Part shown: positions 1 through 7,244 of the stretch, one piece after another
Numbering within the stretch: position 1 is the stretch's first letter
How the letters are laid out: each line of letters starts with the position of its first letter
Origin: Bifidobacteriaceae bacterium
GTDB taxonomy: Bacteria; Actinomycetota; Actinomycetes; Actinomycetales; Bifidobacteriaceae
Length of the DNA stretch: 7,244 nucleotides
Reading direction: 5' to 3'
NCBI GenBank assembly: GCA_030530905.1
Contig: JAUMUB010000053.1
Coordinates: 1-7,244 of the forward strand
Translations under genes and position numbers: made by a program
Notes under the pieces: generated by a model
Told to the model about the DNA's origin: nothing
The model's database searches: none
What the model saw: only the letters and a program-made list of their open reading frames with translations

Positions 1-1
1 C

Positions 2-640
2 TTAATAAATAATTACTAATGGTTCTTTTACTGTTAAGATAATAATCACACCAGTAATAAAGAAATCAGCAGTATAGTGCAAAAACTCTAAAGGTGTGCC
101 ATGAGGTAATAAATACAGGAATGCTGCTGCAACACCGATTCCAAATGACATACAACCATCTATAAAAGTACTATTCGATTCCGCATTAAGCATAGTACTT
201 GAATTATGTATTTTTCGATTCTCACGATTGTAATACCAAAATAATACTGCACATTGCAAGCTGGTAAAAATCTCATAAAGAATAACAATACCCATATGAG
301 TTGTTTCACCAATGCCAAGCGCGAAATAATCATAAGCAACGCGCGTTACATCGATTAACGAGAACATGAGTAAGGACAAGGTTAAAATTGCTTTACAAAT
401 TGCATATAACGGCTCAAGCGCGAAGAAACCGTTAGGAAAACGTTCAGTGACTTTTACAGTTTTCTTTGATACTAAAGCGGCAATAAACCCAGATAAAACT
501 GAAATAGCAGTAAACGCCATATCCAAAAACATCGCTTGCAAGCCAGTCATAAAATACACAACTAAACCAACAAACGCAGATATACAATTCACACTTATAC
601 CTAGAATAAGAGCCTTATGCTCCACACGTTTAATCTGCAT
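2..640 (-). CDS. Short cation diffusion facilitator (CDF)-like membrane protein
   Basis: A 212-residue, very hydrophobic protein with about six predicted membrane segments (roughly residues 9-31, 36-58, 75-100, 114-138, 160-178, 190-205). The block RFPNGFFALEP (67-77) between segments 2 and 3 matches the family pattern of FPxGxxxxEPL at the end of the second loop, and NAESNSTFIDG (152-162) aligns with the start of segment 5. The pattern is closest to the predicted Co/Zn/Cd transporters of the COG3965 type, recalled and not searched. CDF proteins export divalent metals from the cytoplasm by proton exchange. Two oddities: the usual segment-2 ligand pair (H/DxxxD) reads FxxxS (43-47) and the first ligand of the segment-5 pair reads Ser (157) with Asp161 kept. 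The reading frame also ends at a TAA at 2-4, directly after segment 6, so the usual cytoplasmic C-terminal domain is missing. The start is supported by a GAAAGG Shine-Dalgarno-like sequence 5 nt upstream of the ATG. The family is fairly sure; substrate and activity are unknown. Confidence 0.75.
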   Translation of the reverse strand: MQIKRVEHKALILGISVNCISAFVGLVVYFMTGLQAMFLDMAFTAISVLSGFIAALVSKKTVKVTERFPNGFFALEPLYAICKAILTLSLLMFSLIDVTRVAYDYFALGIGETTHMGIVILYEIFTSLQCAVLFWYYNRENRKIHNSSTMLNAESNSTFIDGCMSFGIGVAAAFLYLLPHGTPLEFLHYTADFFITGVIIILTVKEPLVIIY

Positions 641-813
641 ATAAACCTTTCATATCGCAAAATGGCGGTATGGTCGTAAAATGGACATTCTTGTCACATT
701 AAAATAATTGTTATGAAATAATTTTACCTATTTTTTGCTAATAAATCTCAAAAATATCATGTTTTTAACAAAATCTACTAAAGGCTAAACCATGTAGTAA
801 AGTTATGTTTATT
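641..813. other. Divergent intergenic region between the CDF-like gene and ffh
   Basis: This AT-rich spacer must hold the promoters of two divergent genes. On the plus strand, TTGTCA (691-696) followed by TATGAA (712-717) has a 15-bp spacer, and TATCAT (755-760) is another -10-like hexamer; neither is a convincing promoter. A direct repeat CGcAAAATGG / CGtAAAATGG (656-665 and 675-684) lies close to the CDF-like start. No RNA gene or SRP RNA signature was seen here. Ffh has no clear Shine-Dalgarno in this region. Confidence 0.5.
656..684. repeat. Pair of 10-bp direct repeats, possible operator half-sites
   Basis: CGCAAAATGG (656-665) and CGTAAAATGG (675-684) differ at one base and start 19 bp apart, just short of two helical turns. 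They lie 16 to 44 bp upstream of the start codon of the minus-strand CDF-like gene, where a regulator could act. The repeat is seen directly; a regulatory role is inference and chance is possible in a region this AT-rich. Confidence 0.25.
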
Positions 814-2439
814 ATGGCAGCATTTAGTTCACTAACAGATAAGTTTTCAAATGCATTTAAGCATTTGAAGAGTAAGGGTAAGCTTTCACAAGCAGATATT
901 GATGGTACCATTCGCGAAATTCGTCGTGCTTTACTTGATGCAGACGTCTCACTAGAAGTAGTACGAAACTTTACAGCTAAAATTCGTGAGCGTGCATTAG
1001 GTGAAGAAGTATCACGTGCATTAAACCCTGCTCAGCAAGTCGTTAAAATCGTCAATGAAGAATTAACAGATATTCTTGGCCAAGGGGTTGATCGTCCTCT
1101 TAACTTTGCTAAGAATCCCCCAACTGTTATCATGCTTGCAGGTTTACAAGGTGCAGGTAAAACAACGTTAGCCGGTAAACTTGGCTACTGGTTGAAAGAA
1201 TCAGGTCATACCCCATTATTAGTTGCGGCAGATTTACAGCGACCAAATGCTGTAACACAGTTGCAAGTTGTGGGTGAACGTGCAGGCGTTCCAGTATACG
1301 CACCTGAAAAGGGCGTGCAAACAAGTGGCGAGCAGGTCACATCACCTGAACTTATCACTGGAGATCCAATTAAAGTCGCAAGAGATTCAATCGCACTTGC
1401 ACAGCAAAAACTTTATGACACTGTGATTATTGATACCGCAGGTCGTTTAGGTGTTGACGAGAATTTAATGCAGCAAGCACGTGATATTCGCGATGCTGTA
1501 AACCCTGACGAAATCTTATTCGTTATTGACGCGATGATTGGTCAGGATGCTGTACAAACTGCCCGTGCATTCGATGAGGGTGTCAATTTTACTGGCGTAG
1601 TACTTTCAAAGCTTGATGGTGATGCTCGTGGTGGCGCTGCCCTATCTGTTGCAAGTGTCACCGGTAAACCAATTTTATTTGCCTCAAATGGTGAGGGGCT
1701 TAAAGACTTTGAAGTATTCCATCCAGATCGAATGGCTTCCCGTATTCTCGATATGGGCGATATTCTCACCCTTATTGAACAAGCTCAAAAGCAGTTTGAC
1801 GAAGAGGAAGCTCGTGCTGCTGCAGAAAAAATGTCTGAAGGCACTTTTGGTCTTGATGACTTCTTAAGCCAACTTCAGCAGGTTCGCAAACTCGGTTCTA
1901 TGAAGAGCTTATTGGGCATGATTCCAGGCATGGCTCAACATCGTCAACAGCTTGAACAATTCGACGAAAAAGAAGTTGATAGAACAGAAGCTATTATTCG
2001 TTCTATGACTCCTGAAGAACGTCGTAATCCAAAAATTATTGATGGATCACGTCGCGCTCGTATCGCCTACGGTTCTGGCACTACTGTTTCTGCTGTGAAT
2101 GGTTTATTACAACGCTTCGAGCAGGCCGCAAAGATGATGAAGCGTATGAGTAATAATGCAGGTTTTGGCGGCATCCCTGGTCTTGGTGGCGGCACAAGTA
2201 ATTCACCACGTAAGAATAAGAAGAATAAAAAGAAGGATAAGAATAAAGGCCGTTCTGGTAATCCTATGAAGCGCGAAGCAGAAGAAAAAGCATTGCGTGA
2301 AAAGCTAAAAGGCAAATCTTCTGGCTCTGCTTTCCAAAAGCAAAAGCCTGCAATTCCTGAAGAATTACAAGGTCTTATGGGTGATGGAGCAAACCTACCA
2401 CCAAATCTTGGTGGCGGTTTATCTGGATTACTTGGATAA
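814..2439 (+). CDS. ffh: Signal recognition particle protein Ffh (SRP54 GTPase)
   Basis: Ffh binds SRP RNA and the signal sequence of nascent membrane or secreted proteins, and delivers ribosomes to the FtsY receptor at the membrane. Residue numbers are from the chosen start. The N domain (about 1-90) is followed by the G domain with the P-loop GLQGAGKTT (110-118), DLQRPNAVTQL (140-150), DTAGR (207-211), SKLDGDARGG (265-274) and the closing GEGLKDFEVFHPDRMASRIL. The Met-rich M domain (about 325-445) carries the RNA-binding block GSRRARIAYGSGTTVSAVN (411-429). About 95 residues follow: a Lys/Asn-rich stretch (466-479) and a Gly-rich end GGGLSGLLG, typical of actinobacterial Ffh. At 541 aa it is much longer than the roughly 450-aa E. 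coli protein, through this tail and an insertion near residues 165-187. The upstream ATG at 805 would add MFI; I prefer 814 because MAAFSSLTDKF fits family N-termini. No good Shine-Dalgarno precedes either ATG. A terminator follows directly, so the gene is probably monocistronic. Confidence 0.97.
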   Translation: MAAFSSLTDKFSNAFKHLKSKGKLSQADIDGTIREIRRALLDADVSLEVVRNFTAKIRERALGEEVSRALNPAQQVVKIVNEELTDILGQGVDRPLNFAKNPPTVIMLAGLQGAGKTTLAGKLGYWLKESGHTPLLVAADLQRPNAVTQLQVVGERAGVPVYAPEKGVQTSGEQVTSPELITGDPIKVARDSIALAQQKLYDTVIIDTAGRLGVDENLMQQARDIRDAVNPDEILFVIDAMIGQDAVQTARAFDEGVNFTGVVLSKLDGDARGGAALSVASVTGKPILFASNGEGLKDFEVFHPDRMASRILDMGDILTLIEQAQKQFDEEEARAAAEKMSEGTFGLDDFLSQLQQVRKLGSMKSLLGMIPGMAQHRQQLEQFDEKEVDRTEAIIRSMTPEERRNPKIIDGSRRARIAYGSGTTVSAVNGLLQRFEQAAKMMKRMSNNAGFGGIPGLGGGTSNSPRKNKKNKKKDKNKGRSGNPMKREAEEKALREKLKGKSSGSAFQKQKPAIPEELQGLMGDGANLPPNLGGGLSGLLG

Positions 2440-2454
2440 CAATAAAACATTCAT

Positions 2455-2487
2455 AAAGGCTGGGTTATCACAAACTCAGCCTTTTTT
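2455..2487 (+). terminator. Rho-independent terminator of ffh
   Basis: A 12-bp stem (2455-2466 with 2473-2484: AAAGGCTGGGTT / AACTCAGCCTTT, one G-U pair) closes a 6-nt loop and runs into six Ts (2482-2487). It begins 16 nt after the ffh stop codon, the expected place. The AAA on the left and TTT on the right could also give weaker function in the opposite direction. Confidence 0.9.
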
Positions 2488-2507
2488 GTTAACAACTTTT
2501 ATATCGT

Positions 2508-2584
2508 TATTACATTTTACGTGTCATGTACAATAACAACATACTTCAGCTAGATCATGTATATTACATTTATCACATGTAATA
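2508..2584. repeat. Two related dyads in the ffh-exonuclease spacer
   Basis: TATTACAT (2562-2569) and ATGTAATA (2577-2584) form a perfect 8-bp inverted repeat around a 7-nt centre. The same TATTACATTT word occurs again at 2508-2517, 54 bp upstream, where it is followed by ATGTACAATA (2526-2535), an imperfect version of the right arm. Two similar dyads about five helical turns apart, 140-220 bp upstream of the next gene, resemble paired operator sites. No T-run follows either, so they are not terminators. The repeats are seen; a regulator is inference. Confidence 0.35.
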
Positions 2585-2726
2585 GAACACCAATAAATTA
2601 ATTTTTTAAGAAACTCTTTTGCCGATAGGTGCTAATAAACTTCATATATATTAAGCTTTTATATGGCATATCATCAAAAGATACGCTACAAATATCAAAT
2701 AATATTTTGCAAAAATAAGGAGAAAA

Positions 2727-3692
2727 ATGACAAACATAATTTTCTCCCTGTTAATAGTAATACTAGTTTTATGGCAGGCCACGTATTTTCTTCCTGCAGG
2801 AAAAGATAGCATAAAACCTCTCCCTTATGTTATTGCATTACAGCCTTTTATTCCGCTTATATCATGTTTGTTTTGCCTCATCGCAGCACTTTTGCAAGCA
2901 CAACATTTCATCTTACTAATTTTTATAATATTCACACTTATTTCTCTACTGCAATTTCTGCCGTATTTTATTCATAAAAACACTCAGCACTCGCATACTA
3001 ATTCCAGTAAAAAATCGCTAAATATTATGTCTCTTAATTGCCGTTACGGCAGAGCAAATGTAGACGATATATTCCATACTATTGAAAATAATCATATAGA
3101 AATTTTATGCTTAGTAGAAACAACACCTGAGTTTATAGCAAAATTAGAGCAAGCTGGCATCAGAACTTTGCTACCTTATAAACAATTAGGAGAGCATTCT
3201 ACAGATGATAACGGTGGCAGTAATGCAATTTTTAGCTCATATGCACCAGTTATCTCAAATGCCAATGCCTTACCAAATTATCCTGCTGCCGCCATTCCTG
3301 CTATCACTATTGAAATTCATGATTCTCCATGCTCAATTGCTGCAATTCACACAAAATCGCCTATGCGCAGCTGCGCGCAATGGTCACAAGGCATTATGCA
3401 ATTACGCAATTTTCATATGGATAATCAGCTGGTTATTATTTGTGGAGATTTTAACGCTTCAATAAATCACCCAAGTTTTCGTTATTTACTCGCATTTTTT
3501 AAAGATACTGCAATCAATTTAAAAAAAGGTCCATTATTAACATTCCCTCGCTGGACCCTATTTCCACGCATTGAATTAGATCATGTATTATTTACCGACA
3601 GTATTACGCCAGTACATGCAAAAACTGTAACTGTGCGTGATACCGATCATTTAGCAGTAATAGCACAGTTACAGTTCGAAATTATTAAATAA
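2727..3692 (+). CDS. Membrane-anchored endonuclease/exonuclease/phosphatase family protein
   Basis: A 321-residue protein in two parts. Residues 1-85 hold about three hydrophobic membrane segments (3-23, 33-56, 59-83). Residues 97-320 form an endonuclease/exonuclease/phosphatase (DNase I-like) domain, with every metal and catalytic motif in order: MSLNCRYG (Asn104), LCLVETT (Glu131), AAIHTKSP (His208), IICGDFNAS (Asp241, Asn243), ELDHVLF (Asp285, His286) and RDTDHLAV (Asp307, His308). The fold hydrolyses phosphodiester or phosphomonoester bonds with Mg2+. The substrate (nucleic acid, phospholipid head group or other) cannot be read from sequence; since the anchor is N-terminal, the catalytic domain is probably outside the cell. 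The start is well fixed by AAGGAG 4 nt upstream. Its last 8 bp overlap the convergent ROK gene, and its 3' end contains a 14-bp inverted repeat. Sampled stretches are more AT-rich than ffh. The gene stands alone on its strand, so context says little about its job. Confidence 0.88.
   Translation: MTNIIFSLLIVILVLWQATYFLPAGKDSIKPLPYVIALQPFIPLISCLFCLIAALLQAQHFILLIFIIFTLISLLQFLPYFIHKNTQHSHTNSSKKSLNIMSLNCRYGRANVDDIFHTIENNHIEILCLVETTPEFIAKLEQAGIRTLLPYKQLGEHSTDDNGGSNAIFSSYAPVISNANALPNYPAAAIPAITIEIHDSPCSIAAIHTKSPMRSCAQWSQGIMQLRNFHMDNQLVIICGDFNASINHPSFRYLLAFFKDTAINLKKGPLLTFPRWTLFPRIELDHVLFTDSITPVHAKTVTVRDTDHLAVIAQLQFEIIK
3620..3676 (-). terminator. Probable minus-strand terminator embedded in the 3' end of the exonuclease-like gene
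   Basis: AACTGTAACTGTGC (3623-3636) and GCACAGTTACAGTT (3663-3676) are perfect 14-bp complements around a 26-nt loop; the loop itself contains a small TGAT-ACCG-ATCA hairpin. Read on the minus strand, the stem runs into five Ts (complement of 3620-3624). It begins 9 nt after the ROK stop codon, the right place to end the nahK-galT-ROK transcript. In the plus direction no T-run follows, so it appears one-directional. The loop is longer than usual, which lowers certainty. Confidence 0.6.
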
Positions 3693-4578
3693 CGTGAGCA
3701 AGGGCTGCACCAATTGCACCAATAGGGATATTTTGATCAACTAGTCGAATACGCTGATCTATTGCTAATCCTCGCAAAAAATCACTATGTGATGCTCTTG
3801 CACGCATTTCATCTTGCATTACTTGTAATAAAAGCTCTCCACTTCGAGAAATTCCTCCTCCTACAAGAATTATATGAGGATCAAATGTTTGCACGATAAT
3901 CTGTAAAGCATCTCCTACAGCGTGCAAAAACATAGATAAAACTTCTTTTGCTTTTACCTCACCCTTCGCAGCTCGTGTAAGAATATCAGGCATTGGAGGC
4001 GTAACCTCCGGCCATAATTTTGCCAATGCCGCGCCAGAACAAACCGTTTCTAAGCATCCTGACTGTCCACAAATGCATGGGAACCCATGCTTATCAACTG
4101 GCAGGTGCCCTATTTCACCAACTGCTCCACTCGTCCCCTCATTTAAAATGCCCGCTTGCACCACTCCTGTTGCAAGCCCCGTTCCGAGGTTTAAGAATGC
4201 TACAGTTTCTTTCGCATATTCTTTCTTCACTGAAATATATGCCCCGTATGCTGCCGCATTCACATCGTTTTCGACACAAACTCGAGCATCGTAAACTTCA
4301 CAAATTTTTTCTCGTAATGGTAGCATATCAACATCAAGGTTGACGACTGATTGAACAATTCCCTGTTCATTATCAACTGTTCCAGGTATGCCAATTCCGA
4401 TACTTGTAGGCTCTTCGCTAAGCATACTAACCACATGTAATATATCTGCAATTACGTTGCCATTTCCAGGCCTTGACAACACTTTATATCGTTTGCTTAC
4501 ATCGCCATTGATATTACAAACCACACCTTCTATTTTTGTACCACCCACGTCGATACCAATATAATTATCTTGTTTCAT
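3685..4578 (-). CDS. ROK-family sugar kinase (glucokinase- or HexNAc kinase-like)
   Basis: A 297-residue ROK protein (repressor/ORF/kinase family), which transfers phosphate from ATP to a hexose or N-acetylhexosamine, usually at O6, in the cytoplasm. Visible motifs: the N-terminal phosphate-binding loop GIDVGGTKIEG (8-18), VENDVNAAAYG (102-112) with Asp105 as the expected catalytic base, LGTGLATG (131-138), and the complete ROK zinc signature GHLPVDKHGFPCICGQSGCLE (157-177), with His158, Cys168, Cys170, Cys175 and sugar-contacting Glu155/Glu177. ILVGGGIS (237-244) is the C-terminal nucleotide-binding loop. There is no N-terminal helix-turn-helix, so it is a kinase and not an NagC/XylR-type repressor. 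The length fits single-domain ROK kinases. A strong AGAGAGGTGA ribosome binding site precedes the ATG. It is the third gene after nahK and galT, 40 nt downstream of galT, and probably in the same operon. Glucose, GlcNAc and ManNAc are all possible substrates; the motifs alone do not decide. Confidence 0.92.
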   Translation of the reverse strand: MKQDNYIGIDVGGTKIEGVVCNINGDVSKRYKVLSRPGNGNVIADILHVVSMLSEEPTSIGIGIPGTVDNEQGIVQSVVNLDVDMLPLREKICEVYDARVCVENDVNAAAYGAYISVKKEYAKETVAFLNLGTGLATGVVQAGILNEGTSGAVGEIGHLPVDKHGFPCICGQSGCLETVCSGAALAKLWPEVTPPMPDILTRAAKGEVKAKEVLSMFLHAVGDALQIIVQTFDPHIILVGGGISRSGELLLQVMQDEMRARASHSDFLRGLAIDQRIRLVDQNIPIGAIGAALAHVI

Positions 4579-4618
4579 GTTTCACCTCTCTTTCGCCATA
4601 TCGATAATTATTGTGATC
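4569..4618 (-). promoter_or_regulatory. galT-ROK gap with strong ribosome binding site
   Basis: The 40-nt gap (4579-4618) carries AGAGAGGTGA just upstream of the ROK ATG (4578-4576), a strong Shine-Dalgarno, so ROK is translated independently of galT. At the galT stop codon there is a small dyad TGTGA-TC-TCACA (4612-4623). No terminator or clear promoter lies in the gap, which supports cotranscription with galT. Confidence 0.5.

Positions 4619-7244
<2,626 letters not shown>

Larger units (their letters stand above)
2440..2726. other. Intergenic region between ffh and the exonuclease-like gene
   Basis: This 287-bp, very AT-rich spacer contains the ffh terminator and the two dyads described separately. 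The rest shows no convincing gene. The only notable signal near its end is a good Shine-Dalgarno, AAGGAG at 2717-2722, four bases before the ATG at 2727. A TTGCCG at 2619-2624 is followed by AT-rich TATATATT tracts, but no well-spaced -10 could be assigned. A 19-codon reading frame at 2526-2582 has no ribosome binding site and is not called. Confidence 0.5.

Noticed and set aside
641..813. Possible SRP RNA gene next to ffh
   Set aside because: The conserved SRP RNA tetraloop and asymmetric-loop sequences are absent and the stretch shows no long GC-rich hairpin.
2067..2450. Long minus-strand reading frame opposite the 3' end of ffh
   Set aside because: It mirrors the biased Lys/Gly codons of the Ffh tail, has no ribosome binding site and no recognisable domain.
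2526..2582. A short reading frame (18 residues, MYNNNILQ...) in the ffh-exonuclease spacer, a possible leader peptide
   Set aside because: It has no ribosome binding site, no following attenuator hairpin, and lies across the two dyads. AT-rich spacer gives such frames by chance.
2663..2810. Plus-strand reading frame starting upstream of and overlapping the exonuclease-like gene
   Set aside because: No Shine-Dalgarno, and it runs in the +1 frame through the well-supported start and membrane segment of the real gene.
3365..3376. Perfect 12-bp palindrome GCGCAGCTGCGC, GC-rich within an AT-rich gene
   Set aside because: It encodes ordinary residues (RSCA) in the exonuclease-like protein and has no partner copy or regulatory setting. 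Probably chance.
3685..4578. ROK protein as a transcriptional repressor of the operon
   Set aside because: It begins directly with the phosphate-binding loop and has no N-terminal helix-turn-helix, so it should be an enzyme.

Overview
The window is AT-rich (about 40% G+C by eye, dropping to roughly 20-35% on several sampled lines of the exonuclease-like gene). It looks like chromosome of a low-GC actinobacterium close to the Bifidobacteriaceae. Two things suggest this. Ffh has an actinobacterial-type C-terminal tail rich in Lys and then Gly. The nahK/lnpB and galT/lnpC products resemble the bifidobacterial galacto-N-biose/lacto-N-biose (GNB/LNB) pathway enzymes almost end to end. The genus is not settled; a low-GC bifidobacterial relative such as Gardnerella would fit, but that is inference.

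Layout. Positions 2-640 (minus) hold a short cation-diffusion-facilitator-like membrane protein that stops right after its sixth membrane segment. A 173-bp divergent spacer separates it from ffh (814-2439, plus), the GTPase subunit of the signal recognition particle, which ends at a clear intrinsic terminator (2455-2487). An AT-rich spacer with two related dyads (2508-2584) follows. Next is a membrane-anchored endonuclease/exonuclease/phosphatase-fold protein (2727-3692, plus). The right half is a minus-strand gene set read from 7221 down to 3685: nahK, galT, and a ROK-family sugar kinase. The ROK gene and the exonuclease-like gene converge and overlap by 8 bp.

How the genes work together. 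NahK phosphorylates GlcNAc/GalNAc at C1. GalT exchanges UDP between UDP-glucose and galactose-1-P (in bifidobacteria also GalNAc-1-P or GlcNAc-1-P). These are steps in the use of mucin- and milk-glycan disaccharides. nahK and galT overlap by 4 bp (ATGA) and are probably translationally coupled. In the well-studied bifidobacterial lnpABCD operon the next gene is galE; here that place is taken by a ROK kinase, which could feed a free hexose or HexNAc into metabolism. The phosphorylase (lnpA) and transporter genes would be expected beyond 7244 but are not visible. A perfect 14-bp inverted repeat inside the 3' end of the exonuclease-like gene, followed on the minus strand by five Ts, is a plausible terminator for this operon.

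No RNA genes, mobile elements, CRISPR arrays or plainly new multi-gene system were found. The most notable points are the ROK-for-galE arrangement, the terminator-like hairpin embedded in a convergent coding sequence, and the metal-site-poor short CDF protein.
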